The notes under the pieces were generated by a model. The model was not told the DNA's origin. It worked only from the letters and a program-made list of their open reading frames with translations, and made no database searches. A DNA stretch of 64,000 nucleotides from ZAX-1 sp046533095 (GTDB lineage Bacteria > Bacillota > Clostridia > Lachnospirales > Lachnospiraceae), in the NCBI GenBank assembly GCA_046533095.1, contig JAJQRA010000023.1, positions 124,001-188,000 on the forward strand. Reading direction: 5' to 3'. The translations under genes were made by a program, and so were the position numbers. Positions 34,288 to 43,255 of this stretch are shown one piece after another. Each line of letters opens with the position of its first letter. The stretch's first letter is position 1.

Positions 34288-36153
34288 TCATAGCCCTATA
34301 TATTCTCCAATAATTTTCTTTAGTATGGATTCTGCGTCTATCCCGGTTTCCTGACGCAATATTTCAACATTGCCATGTTCTACATATTCATCAGAAATGG
34401 CAATCGTTAGCACCCTTGTTTTCAATGCACATTGGTTTACATACTGTAGCACATGCGCTCCAAATCCGCCATTCCCTACATTTTCTTCCATTGTAACAAG
34501 GAGTTTATGTTCCTTTGCTGCCGATGCAAGCATTTCTTCATCAAGCGGCTTTACAAAGCGGGCATTGATCAAACTGCAGTGATAGCCTAGTTCTTTTAAA
34601 CTTTCCCGCACCTCTACCGCCGTTTTCACCATGCTGCCTACCGCAATCAATGCAACCTCTTCTTCTTCGTATATCAGCTCACTCTTACCATATCGGATCG
34701 GATTTCGAAAATACTGCAGTCCATCATATGCCTCGCCTCTTGGATACCTTATCGCAATGGGATGGTTAAAATTTACGGCAAACTTAATCATATCCGAAAG
34801 TTCCCATTTATTTTTTGGTGCCATGATATTCATATTGGGAATGGAGGAAAGGTAGGATAAGTCAAAAATCCCTTGATGGGTCTCCCCATCGCTTCCTACC
34901 AGTCCGGCCCGGTCAATCGCAAACACCACCGGCAAATCCTGAATGCACACATCATGCAAGATTTGATCATAGGCACGCTGTAAAAAAGAAGAATAGATTG
35001 CAACAATCGGCTTTAACCCTGCCGCCGCTAACCCTGCCGCAAACGTAACCGCATGTCCTTCCGCAATCCCCACATCAAAAAAGCACTTTGGGAACATATT
35101 GTGAAACCGCTTTAAGCCTGTCCCATCTGTCATCGCCGCAGTGATTGCCACCACTTTTTCATCCCGGTCGCCTAGCTTTCGCATAACCGTAGAGAAAATG
35201 TCCGTATAATTTGCTTTGATCCGCTTTTTTGCCGGAAGCCCTGTTTCAATCTGAAATGGTTCGGTTCCATGAAATCTAGCCGGATGCCTCTCCGCAGGGG
35301 CATAGCCCTTTCCCTTTTCCGTTAATACATGTACGATAACGGCTCCATCTACCTTTGTGGCATCCTTTAATATTTTCACAAGCCCTCCGATATTATGTCC
35401 ATCTACCGGTCCTAAATAGGTGATGCCCATATCTTCAAAAAACATGCCCGGTATAAAGAGCTGCTTGATCCCACTTTTTGTTTTACTGATCTGTTTTACT
35501 ACTTTTTCCCCATAGATTGGTATTTTATTTAAAGAATTTGTTACCCCGATTTTTAAGTCTTTGTATACATCGGCTGTCCTCAGATTTCCTAAATGGTTTG
35601 ACAGTCCCCCTACATTTTCTGAAATAGACATATTATTGTCATTGAGTATAATGATGAAATTTGTATCTAGCCGGGATGCATTGTTTAGTGCCTCATATGC
35701 CATTCCACCTGTCAGCGCACCGTCCCCTATGACAGAAATTACTTTATTGCCCCCTCCTGTGATTTCCCTTGCCTCCGCAAACCCTAAGCCTGCCGATATG
35801 GATGTAGAGCTATGTCCCGTATCAAAACTGTCGCATGTGCTTTCTTTTCGCTTTGGAAATCCACTCATTCCACCATATTTGCGCAATTCATCAAATCCGG
35901 CTTTTCGTCCGGTCAACAGCTTATGCGTATAGGATTGATGCCCCACGTCCCAGATAATACGGTCTTCCGGGAAGTTCACCACAAGGTGCATCGCCATTGT
36001 AAGCTCTACAACGCCTAAATTTGATGCTAAATGCCCCCCTGTAATAGCTAGTTTACGAATTAAAAATTCGCGTATTTCCTCTGCTAAAACACTCAATTCC
36101 CACATTGGTAGTTTTTTAATGTCATTAGGTCCATTTATCTTTTCTAATACCAT
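34288..36153 (-). CDS. dxs: 1-deoxy-D-xylulose-5-phosphate synthase
   Basis: 621 residues from ATG 36153, chosen because GGGGGG lies 8 nt upstream; a 12-residue longer frame has no such site. It makes DXP from pyruvate and glyceraldehyde 3-phosphate with thiamine diphosphate, the first MEP-pathway step. Motifs: GDGALTGGMAYEALNNA (ThDP/Mg), DVGHQSYTHKLLTGR, FDTGHSSTSISAGLG, and DRAGLVGSDGETHQG in the transketolase domain. It is downstream of ispA by 159 bp, the usual isoprenoid cluster. Confidence 0.97.
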   Translation of the reverse strand: MVLEKINGPNDIKKLPMWELSVLAEEIREFLIRKLAITGGHLASNLGVVELTMAMHLVVNFPEDRIIWDVGHQSYTHKLLTGRKAGFDELRKYGGMSGFPKRKESTCDSFDTGHSSTSISAGLGFAEAREITGGGNKVISVIGDGALTGGMAYEALNNASRLDTNFIIILNDNNMSISENVGGLSNHLGNLRTADVYKDLKIGVTNSLNKIPIYGEKVVKQISKTKSGIKQLFIPGMFFEDMGITYLGPVDGHNIGGLVKILKDATKVDGAVIVHVLTEKGKGYAPAERHPARFHGTEPFQIETGLPAKKRIKANYTDIFSTVMRKLGDRDEKVVAITAAMTDGTGLKRFHNMFPKCFFDVGIAEGHAVTFAAGLAAAGLKPIVAIYSSFLQRAYDQILHDVCIQDLPVVFAIDRAGLVGSDGETHQGIFDLSYLSSIPNMNIMAPKNKWELSDMIKFAVNFNHPIAIRYPRGEAYDGLQYFRNPIRYGKSELIYEEEEVALIAVGSMVKTAVEVRESLKELGYHCSLINARFVKPLDEEMLASAAKEHKLLVTMEENVGNGGFGAHVLQYVNQCALKTRVLTIAISDEYVEHGNVEILRQETGIDAESILKKIIGEYIGL

Positions 36154-36312
36154 CGTAATTTCCCCCCATATGAAACACGCATGAAACACTTAGCGACATC
36201 CCGTTGCATTTTATGCGAAAACGCACTTTTCCTACTTAACAATCCCCGGAAGCTTCGTAGTCGGGCGTTTCTTTAACCGGTATCTTTTTATTACTCTGCA
36301 TGTCCTCTTTTT

Positions 36313-37221
36313 TTACTTCTTTCTGTGTATCAGCCAACGCATAAGCTGTATTAGAAATTCACTTTTTACGACCAGTGTATTCATTTTGTCTACTGCTTTT
36401 TTCGAAATTGCCGCTACCTCTTCCTGCGCTTTTTCTAATCCTTCTATCGTAACATACGTAATTTTTCCATTTTTTTCATCGCTGCCAATACTTTTGCCTA
36501 ATACTTCTTTTGTACTGGTTATGTCTAGAATATCATCTTGTATCTGGAACGCAAGGCCAAGGTCTGCCGCCGCCTGCTCCACTATTTTTTGTTCATTCTT
36601 CGTAGCTCCGGCTAAAACCGCCCCGATCAGCATCGCGCTTTCTAGTAGGGCCCCAGTCTTTAGGCGATACATAAAATTAAGTTTTTCTTTGCATTCTAAT
36701 CTATGCTCCAAAGCTTGTCCGTCAAATTGTATATCCACAGTCTGACCGCCAATCATTCCATAAATTCCTGCTTTCTTTGCCAAAATCCCAAGCGCTTTCC
36801 CTATATTGATATTCTCCGGCTCTAATTCAAATGCTTTTGACGCCGTTTCAAAGGCATAATTTAGCAAGCCATCTCCTGCTAAAATACCGATTGCCTCCCC
36901 ATAAACCACATGGGTTGTTTTCCTGCCCCTGCGATATTCATCGTTGTCCATTGCCGGAAGGTCGTCATGTACCAAAGAATAGGTATGTATCATTTCAATT
37001 GCCGCCATGAATGGCTCAACCACCTTTGATTTCCCTCCAAACAAGGTATAGGTTTCTTGCATCAGCATCGGACGCAGACGCTTTCCCCCGGCTAATATAC
37101 TATAGTTCATCGCCTCAATCACCGTCTTTTGATAGCCGGTTTCTTCCGGGAGATGCTGTTTGATAATGTATTCTATTTCTTCTATTTTTATTTGAATTTG
37201 CTCTTCTATTGGTCTGTTCAT
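36313..37221 (-). CDS. ispA: Farnesyl/geranyl diphosphate synthase
   Basis: 302 residues. First aspartate-rich motif LVHDDLPAMDNDEYRRG (DDxxxxD) and second FQIQDDILD, with GGKRLRP for IPP binding. It condenses IPP with DMAPP/GPP for cell-wall and quinone isoprenoids. The region between its start and xseB is filled with 41-bp repeats. Confidence 0.95.
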   Translation of the reverse strand: MNRPIEEQIQIKIEEIEYIIKQHLPEETGYQKTVIEAMNYSILAGGKRLRPMLMQETYTLFGGKSKVVEPFMAAIEMIHTYSLVHDDLPAMDNDEYRRGRKTTHVVYGEAIGILAGDGLLNYAFETASKAFELEPENINIGKALGILAKKAGIYGMIGGQTVDIQFDGQALEHRLECKEKLNFMYRLKTGALLESAMLIGAVLAGATKNEQKIVEQAAADLGLAFQIQDDILDITSTKEVLGKSIGSDEKNGKITYVTIEGLEKAQEEVAAISKKAVDKMNTLVVKSEFLIQLMRWLIHRKK

Positions 37222-37254
37222 CTTGCCCTATTCCAATCTTTCACTTGTCCGCAC

Positions 37255-37385
37255 GGGATTGCTCTCCATGCCAGTATTTCACTTTCGCCGCTATTTGGAT
37301 TGCGCTCCATGCCGATATTTCGCTTTCGCCGCTATTTGGATTGCTCTCCACCGCCGGTGTTTCGCTTTCGCCGCTATCGTTTTGG
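37255..37385. repeat. 41-bp tandem repeat between xseB and ispA
   Basis: CTTTCGCCGCTAT recurs at 37282, 37323 and 37365, with ATTTGGATTGCKCTCCATGCC between copies; about 2.8 copies of ~41 bp. It starts just beyond the xseB stop at 37392 and ends close to the ispA start at 37221. Confidence 0.85.
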
Positions 37386-37391
37386 CTATGT

Positions 37392-37616
37392 TCATTGCTC
37401 ATTTAAGATAAGCATTTTTTTCTCTACCCTGTCTATTTTTTCATTACAAATCTTTAGCTTATGGATACCCTGTTCGTAGAGGGCAAAGGAATCATCTAAC
37501 GATACTTCCCTTTGCTCCATTTTATTTATAATTTCTTCTAGTTCCTCAAAAGTGTCCTCTAGTGACGTCTCCTTTTGTTCTGTGGACTTTCGTTCCTTGC
37601 TCTCTTGTTCTTCCAC
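37392..37616 (-). CDS. xseB: Exodeoxyribonuclease VII small subunit
   Basis: 74 residues. LEDTFEELEEIINKMEQREV followed by SLDDSFALYEQGIHKLK is the XseB helix pair. The first ~18 residues (EEQESKERKSTEQKETS) are a charged low-complexity extension. It is directly adjacent to xseA with no gap between the xseA stop and its start, so translation is coupled. Confidence 0.93.
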   Translation of the reverse strand: MEEQESKERKSTEQKETSLEDTFEELEEIINKMEQREVSLDDSFALYEQGIHKLKICNEKIDRVEKKMLILNEQ

Positions 37617-38924
37617 CTATATCCCTCCCTCTGCATAGGCTGCCGCTTCTCGCCTTTCTATTTCTTGTATTTCTTCTACGGATGCTGTTACGACACCATT
37701 TTGCATATGAATTTTTATTTTTTCTTTTTCTGCTAGTTGTTTCACATTTGATATGCCTTCCCCGTTTTGGCCGGTTACATACGCATATCCTTGGCTTAGT
37801 TTCTTTAAGGGGGACATTCCCGCTAGCCTACCGGCGTAAATCTCCATCCGATGGCGGTTTTCCATTACTTTTTGTTCCATGGCCCGCTGTAGTTTTGGCT
37901 GTAGCTCCACCAATCGTTTGTGGCTTTTCTCTACTTTTTGCTCCATTTGCCACTGCATCTTTTGCTGTAATACTACCCATAACTGTCGCTTTTCGTTTAT
38001 TTGGCTTTCGGGGTTAAACTTTAATAATTTCGCCTTGTATTCAGATAAGCGGGCATGGCAGAGTTCTAATCTACTATTTAAAATGCGGTTCATTTGGAGC
38101 TCGATTGCCATCAGCATATTGCCAAAATCCCTTACATCATAGACTGCTAGTTCCGCTGCGGCAGATGGCGTCGGAGCCCGTAAATCTGCTACAAAATCTG
38201 CAATGGTCGTATCTGTTTCATGCCCTACCGCTGAAATAATCGGAATGCTGCATTCAAAGATTGCATGCGCCACCACCTCTTCGTTAAATGCCCATAAATC
38301 CTCCATAGAGCCACCGCCTCTGCCTATGATCATCGCATCCACCCCAAACTGCTCTAGTGCACGGATACCATTTACGATGCTTTGGGCGGCTCCCTCCCCC
38401 TGTACAATAGCCGGATATAAAATCAACCGGACATAGGGGTTTCGCCTGGCAGAAATCGTCTTTATATCCTGTATGGCGGCTCCAGTGGGTGCAGTTACAA
38501 TACCAAGGGTTTTTATATACTTTGGAATCGGCCGCTTGTATTGCGGAGCAAACATTCCCATCTCTGCCAATTCCAATTTCAATGCTTCAAATCGCTGATA
38601 TAGCACCCCTACGCCATCTAAAATGATTTCCCTTACATACATCTGGTAGGTTCCATCTCTTTCATAAACAGCCACAGAGCCTAGCGCAATTACATTATCT
38701 CCATTTTTCATAGGGAAAGCAAGTCCTTTTCGATTGCCTGCAAACATGACGGCACGTAGTGCGCCTGTCCCATCTTTCAATGTAAAATAAAGATGTCCCG
38801 ATGTATGGTATTTGCAGTTTGAAGCTTCCCCTTTTACATAGATTTTATTCATCATAAAATCTTGGTCAAACATATTTTTAATATAGGCATTGACTTGCCC
38901 TACAGAGTAAATACTTTTTGCCAT
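37617..38924 (-). CDS. xseA: Exodeoxyribonuclease VII large subunit
   Basis: 435 residues, normal length. OB-fold N-terminus (VYVKGEASNCKYHTSGHLYF, then TLKDGTGALRAVMF) and catalytic core (GIVTAPTGAAIQDI, IIGRGGGSMEDLWAFNEE, AVGHETDTTIADFVADLRAPTPSAAA). With XseB it degrades single-stranded DNA. It starts 2 bp after nusB. Confidence 0.96.
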   Translation of the reverse strand: MAKSIYSVGQVNAYIKNMFDQDFMMNKIYVKGEASNCKYHTSGHLYFTLKDGTGALRAVMFAGNRKGLAFPMKNGDNVIALGSVAVYERDGTYQMYVREIILDGVGVLYQRFEALKLELAEMGMFAPQYKRPIPKYIKTLGIVTAPTGAAIQDIKTISARRNPYVRLILYPAIVQGEGAAQSIVNGIRALEQFGVDAMIIGRGGGSMEDLWAFNEEVVAHAIFECSIPIISAVGHETDTTIADFVADLRAPTPSAAAELAVYDVRDFGNMLMAIELQMNRILNSRLELCHARLSEYKAKLLKFNPESQINEKRQLWVVLQQKMQWQMEQKVEKSHKRLVELQPKLQRAMEQKVMENRHRMEIYAGRLAGMSPLKKLSQGYAYVTGQNGEGISNVKQLAEKEKIKIHMQNGVVTASVEEIQEIERREAAAYAEGGI

Positions 38925-38926
38925 GT

Positions 38927-39517
38927 CTATTCTTCCTGTACCAGTTTTGCAAGTACCCCGTTTACAAATGATTGTGAATCATCGGTGCCATAATTTTTTG
39001 CAAGCTCTACCGCCTCGTTGATTGCAACACTCGTTGGAATATCCTCATCAAATTTCATTTCATATACAGCCAGGCGAATCAGCGCTAAATCCACTTTCCC
39101 CATTCGGCTTGTCTTCCAGCCTTTTGCAACCTCATTAATCGATTGGTCAATCTGCGCTAATTGTTCCACGATATGTTTAAATTTCCCCTGTATATAGGCT
39201 ATGTCTTCCTCCTGTAAATAGATTCTGCCTTCTTCCTGCCTATCGTTTCTGTCTTCTTGTATATCGCCTTCTTTGCATATCCCGTTTCTGTCTTCTTGTA
39301 TATCGGCTTCTTTACGTATCCCGTTTCTGTCTTCGTCCCGTATATAAATATAATAGGCTATGCCTTTTTCTTCTTTTTTATCCAATGCATCTAAAAACAA
39401 TAAAAACTGATTCGGCAACTCCTCTTCGCCATGAAATTCCGCCCGAAACAGCAATATCGCAATCAATTCCCTCAGTTCCCTTAACCTTTGTATGTTGGCT
39501 ATTCCCTTTTTGCTCAT
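38927..39517 (-). CDS. nusB: Transcription antitermination factor NusB with a 13-residue repeat insertion
   Basis: 196 residues against the usual 130-150. The conserved C-terminal half is clear (RMGKVDLALIRLAVYEMKFD, TSVAINEAVELAKNYG, FVNGVLAKL). Between about residues 62 and 105 is an insert of three copies of EDRNG-x-x-KE-x-DIQ, encoded by a 39-bp DNA repeat. The insert lies between helices of the alpha fold, so the RNA- and NusE-binding faces may remain usable. NusB acts in rRNA antitermination. It is first of nusB-xseA-xseB. Confidence 0.92.
   Translation of the reverse strand: MSKKGIANIQRLRELRELIAILLFRAEFHGEEELPNQFLLFLDALDKKEEKGIAYYIYIRDEDRNGIRKEADIQEDRNGICKEGDIQEDRNDRQEEGRIYLQEEDIAYIQGKFKHIVEQLAQIDQSINEVAKGWKTSRMGKVDLALIRLAVYEMKFDEDIPTSVAINEAVELAKNYGTDDSQSFVNGVLAKLVQEE
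39245..39345. repeat. 39-bp repeat inside nusB
   Basis: GTTTCTGTCTTCTTGTATAT starts at 39245 and 39284, with a diverged third start at 39323: period 39 bp, in frame, encoding the 13-residue repeat of NusB. Confidence 0.9.
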
Positions 39518-39764
39518 TTTTACTTCTATCCTATCCCTCTCTATGTCCTTGCTGCCACTCGCGACTATTTATGAAAATAGCAGTTTCTTAACTTGAGCAG
39601 CCACATACGCTTGCCTTTATTATGAAAGGGGATCGCTACGAAATAATTTTATTACTACCCAATAGATTAAAATCTATTGCCGTAAATTTATTTCATAACA
39701 ACCCCTACCATAGATGAAAAGCGATTATACTGTATGAATCGTGTAACGGTTATGATATGGGGAA

Positions 39765-40142
39765 CTATTTGCTCTTACCCATATCAACACCGGCAATTCT
39801 GATATTTACACCGCAAACTTCTAGCCCGGTCATGTTTTCTATGGCAGATTTTACGCGTTCTTGTACTTTAACGGATACTGCCGGGATAGCGTAGCCAAAT
39901 GCAATGTTAAGTGCCACATCAACATTTACTACCCCATCCAGCACGTCTACTTTGATGCCTTTTGAAAGGTTTTTCATACCAAGTTTGCTTACCAGTTCGT
40001 TCGTGATATTGCCTGCCATTGAGCTTACACCATCCACTTCCGTAGCCGCAAGCCCTGCTATAATTGCTACCACTTCATCTGCAATCCGCACTTCCCCTAA
40101 ATTATCGTCTTTTATCATATATGCTTTTCTGTCTTCAGCCAT
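39765..40142 (-). CDS. Asp23/Gls24-family envelope stress protein
   Basis: 125 residues. GEVRIADEVVAIIAGLAATE, VDGVSSMAG and IAFGYAIPAVSVKVQERVKS are typical Asp23/Gls24. Family members are cytosolic, membrane-associated through AmaP-type partners, and stress-linked. In Lachnospiraceae this gene sits upstream of nusB as here. It has its own promoter with a long palindrome (40197-40242). The 247-bp gap before nusB holds a CAATAGATT/AATCTATTG stem and nothing else recognised. Confidence 0.93.
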   Translation of the reverse strand: MAEDRKAYMIKDDNLGEVRIADEVVAIIAGLAATEVDGVSSMAGNITNELVSKLGMKNLSKGIKVDVLDGVVNVDVALNIAFGYAIPAVSVKVQERVKSAIENMTGLEVCGVNIRIAGVDMGKSK

Positions 40143-40196
40143 TTTTTATGCCTCCTAAATGTTATTCGCGCTTATTAAGCCGTCTATGCCCAATAA

Positions 40197-40254
40197 GATA
40201 TTCTATTATAATCGACACTTGTGTCTATTATAACAGAATATCCGTTATTTGCAA
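40197..40254 (-). promoter_or_regulatory. Asp23 promoter with a 46-bp near-perfect palindrome
   Basis: Arms 40197-40218 and 40221-40242 are reverse complements with two mismatches around a TT centre. On the minus strand, -35 TTGCAA (40254-40249) and -10 TATAAT (40232-40227) have a 16-bp spacer. The palindrome covers the -10 and start point, so it could be an operator or a 5' RNA hairpin. A second TATAAT lies in the other arm (40210-40205). Confidence 0.65.
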
Positions 40255-40342
40255 ATCTTATTATTGCAAGTTATAAAAAATGAATGAATGTACCTATTTC
40301 ATCATACTTACTGTTGAATCAATTGGTCTAGAAATGAAATCG

Positions 40343-40954
40343 TTAAGAAATTCTGGGAAAAGTCATTACATTCCATAGTTGTTTTACATAATCGGCTCTA
40401 AGATTTTTATATTTTAGGTAGTATGCATGTTCCCATACATCAAATAGGACAATCGGCGCCGCTTCCATGCAAAGTGGCGTTTCCTGGTTTTTAAGGTTTA
40501 CTATCTTTAGCTTTTGATCATAGGTCATAAGCAGGTAGGTCCAGCCCGAGCCAAATACATCCAGTGCCTTTTGTGAAAATATATGTTTAAAATTATGAAA
40601 CGAACCATATGTTTCATTGATTAGTCCTAACAAAAGTCCAACAGGCTCATGGTTCTTTTGGTCCGCCGGTGCCAAGGATTGAAAAAACAGCATATGGTTA
40701 TATACCCCTCCTCCATTATGCATGATACTTGTGTATGCTTCATTTGGAAGGCTGTGGGGATTTTTCAATAGTTGAATGAGGGTGAGCTTCTGCAATGCCT
40801 TATATGGCTGCAACGCGTTATTTAAGTTGTCAATATAGGTTTTAAAATGCTTATCATGATGGTAGTGCATCGTTTGCGTATCAATATCAGGTTCAAGTGC
40901 ATCGTACGCATAGGGCAATAGCGGAAGTTCATATGGGTATGTGTTAAACGGCAT
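40343..40954 (-). CDS. sodA: Fe/Mn superoxide dismutase
   Basis: 203 residues. Metal ligands are visible: first His in MHYHHDKHFKTY, second in NHMLFF, then Asp and His in FDVWEHAYYLKYKNLRADY. The protein converts superoxide to peroxide in the cytosol. No secretion signal. The sequence around the second ligand (IMHNGGGVYNHMLFF) fits the family; whether Fe or Mn is used cannot be decided safely. A superoxide dismutase is not universal among strict anaerobes. Confidence 0.94.
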   Translation of the reverse strand: MPFNTYPYELPLLPYAYDALEPDIDTQTMHYHHDKHFKTYIDNLNNALQPYKALQKLTLIQLLKNPHSLPNEAYTSIMHNGGGVYNHMLFFQSLAPADQKNHEPVGLLLGLINETYGSFHNFKHIFSQKALDVFGSGWTYLLMTYDQKLKIVNLKNQETPLCMEAAPIVLFDVWEHAYYLKYKNLRADYVKQLWNVMTFPRIS

Positions 40955-41093
40955 ACTAAATCTCCTAATTTTTTTATACCACTATTATATGTTTTCACAA
41001 TGCGACATATGAAATTTTCTAAAATTTGCACCACTTTTACCCCAAATTTTCACAACGTCTGCTAACCATTCGTTTCAGAAATCTCAATTTTCA

Positions 41094-41400
41094 TCATTTA
41101 CTCCGACATTTTTTATATCTCCAATTAAAATCCGGATGGATGGGAATCTCCACTCTCAAAGAAAACCGATCCTCATCGGTATAAAAATGTGCTCTTGGAG
41201 AACCGTTCTTTTGTAATTCATCTTAAATGGTAGGCACTCCGGAAACGTAACAATTTCAACCTGCGTGTATGGAAAAAACTTTTCCGGCGTTTTGCAAAGC
41301 ATCATTAATGCAACATTTTGATAAACTTTTGTTCCATTGGTCCATAGAGCAGATTCATTTGCTCCAAAAGTTCCTGCTTTGACATTTTCTCTGTTTCAAA
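41094..41400 (-). pseudogene. Decayed AlbA_2/RecG-like ATP-binding protein gene
   Basis: Fragments in different frames on the minus strand match the family of RecG-related putative transcriptional regulators: MSKQELLEQMNLLYG, then NVALMMLCKTPEKFFPYTQV with EIVTFPEC, then ELQKNGSPRAHFYTDEDRFS with IPIHPDF, ending at 41094. Stops and frame changes separate them, and the long middle of the gene is missing, so this is an internally deleted remnant. The rest of the 40955-41474 gap shows nothing else. Frames were read by hand. Confidence 0.65.
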
Positions 41401-41474
41401 TCTCAGTTTGACAATTGACTATCCGATGGCATGGCTGTACAATAGGAAATAGATAGATTGGAGGCGTGGCATAT

Positions 41475-43046
41475 ATGGGAGCTTATTTAAATCCAACTAA
41501 TAAGGGTTTTCGGGATACCCTTAATTCAGATATTTATGTAGATAAGACGGGAATGATAGCTTATACCAATAAAAAGGTTGATACAGAGCAAAAGTATATT
41601 TGTGTCAGTAGACCACGAAGGTTTGGAAAATCGATAGCTGCAAAGATGCTTGCGGCATATTATAGCCGCGATTGCGATTCGAATGAATTATTCGAGCATT
41701 TGCAGATTTCAAAAGATGCCACATATGAGAAATATTTAAACAATTATGACGTACTGTTTTTGAACATGCAGGAGTTTCTAAGCGATACTGGAAATGTAGC
41801 GGATATGCTTGTGCTTTTAAAGAAGCTGCTTTTGTGGGATCTATTGAATGCCTATCCCGATTATAATTATTTTGACAAAAATGACTTGATCCGTACGCTA
41901 CAGAATATCTTTCAGGAAACGAACAAGCCTTTTATCATTATTATAGACGAATGGGACTGTATATTCCGGGAATACCGGGATAACAAGGAAGCGCAGGAGA
42001 AATATCTGGATTTCCTTAGGGCATTTCTAAAGGACAAAAGTTTTTTGGCTTTAGCCTACATGACTGGGATTTTGCCGATTAAAAAGTATGGCACGCATTC
42101 CGCCTTGAATATGTTCGACGAGTTTTCCATGACGGATCCGAGGCAGTTGGCAGAATATGTCGGCTTTACCGAAACAGAGGTTGCGGCACTTTGCGAAAAA
42201 TATCAAATGGATTTTGATGAAACGAAGCGATGGTATGACGGCTATCAATTTTTGGACGCACCTTCAGTATATAGTCCACGCTCTGTTGTAACGGCAATGC
42301 TTAGCAAGCATTTTAATGGCTACTGGAATCAGACAGAATCCTTTGAGGCACTAAAAATTTATATTGAGATGAATTTTGATGGGCTAAAGGATACGATTAT
42401 CGAATTGCTGGCTAGCGGAAGAAAGAAGATTAACATCGGGAAATTTACAAACGACATGACGACGTTTATAGATTATAATGACATTCTTACGCTCCTTATT
42501 CATTTAGGGTATTTGGGCTATGATTTTAAAAGGGGTGAAGTATTTATTCCAAATAAGGAAATCACAGACGAGTATGTCAACGCTATCGAGGGGGCAGGGT
42601 GGACTAAAGTGATTGATTCGATTGCAGCGTCCGACAAGCTTTTAAAAGCCACTTTAAATCAAGAAGAAGATGTCGTCGCAGCCGGCATCGCCATGGTGCA
42701 TCAAAACACCTCGCATCTGACCTATTCTGATGAAAATGCCCTTTCCTATACGGTAAGCCTTGCGTACTACAGTGCTCGGCAGTATTATACAATCATTCGG
42801 GAACTGCCAAGCGGCAAGGGGTTTGCCGATCTTGTGTTCCTGCCACGAAAGGCGCATATAGACAAACCAGCTATGATCGTGGAGTTAAAGTGGGACCACT
42901 CGGCACAGGGTGCCATCGCACAGATAAAGCAAAAGCAGTATGTAGAAGCACTCACTGACTATAAAGGAAATCTGCTCCTAGTGGGGATCAACTATCGTAA
43001 AAAAACAAAAAAACATGAATGCCTGATAGAAAAATATATAATGTAG
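41475..43046 (+). CDS. AAA-ATPase-like / PD-(D/E)XK-like protein (PF09820/PF08011 type)
   Basis: 523 residues from ATG 41475, with GGAGG 10 nt upstream; a GTG at 41466 is an alternative. The N-terminus has the family's DIYVDKTGMIAYTN and the P-loop-like SRPRRFGKSIAAKMLAAYYS. A Walker-B-like IIIIDEWDCIF follows near 160. The C-terminal ~100 residues have FADLVFLPRK and MIVELKWD, a PD-(D/E)XK nuclease-like pattern. Such proteins occur in many copies in gut anaerobes; their role is unknown, with a mobile or defence-related one proposed but unproved. It is on the opposite strand to its neighbours and sits next to a pseudogene. Confidence 0.9.
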   Translation: MGAYLNPTNKGFRDTLNSDIYVDKTGMIAYTNKKVDTEQKYICVSRPRRFGKSIAAKMLAAYYSRDCDSNELFEHLQISKDATYEKYLNNYDVLFLNMQEFLSDTGNVADMLVLLKKLLLWDLLNAYPDYNYFDKNDLIRTLQNIFQETNKPFIIIIDEWDCIFREYRDNKEAQEKYLDFLRAFLKDKSFLALAYMTGILPIKKYGTHSALNMFDEFSMTDPRQLAEYVGFTETEVAALCEKYQMDFDETKRWYDGYQFLDAPSVYSPRSVVTAMLSKHFNGYWNQTESFEALKIYIEMNFDGLKDTIIELLASGRKKINIGKFTNDMTTFIDYNDILTLLIHLGYLGYDFKRGEVFIPNKEITDEYVNAIEGAGWTKVIDSIAASDKLLKATLNQEEDVVAAGIAMVHQNTSHLTYSDENALSYTVSLAYYSARQYYTIIRELPSGKGFADLVFLPRKAHIDKPAMIVELKWDHSAQGAIAQIKQKQYVEALTDYKGNLLLVGINYRKKTKKHECLIEKYIM

Positions 43047-43053
43047 CCCAGGT

Positions 43054-43089
43054 GGGCTGTGCAGGATCAAGTTGGTTTTTACACAGCCC
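43054..43089 (+). terminator. Hairpin downstream of the AAA/nuclease-like gene
   Basis: GGGCTGTG (43054-43061) pairs with CACAGCCC (43082-43089), starting 8 bp after the stop codon. There is a TTTTT in the loop but no U-tract after the stem, so terminator function is uncertain. Confidence 0.45.
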
Positions 43090-43255
43090 CTGTTTACTCT
43101 AAAACTCGTTTCAAACGCTAAAACGCTCTATATTATCTTAAACCTTCTACATTCACCGGCAATTCTCTTTTCCCAAATGCTTCTTTACTTATCATCGAAA
43201 AGACGTTATGCTACCTTTTTTTCATACTCTTTGTATGCATCGCCGGCACCATGTT

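Noticed and set aside
36236..36301. 21-codon open frame between ispA and dxs
   Set aside because: AGAGGA lies too close to its ATG and the peptide has no recognisable pattern.
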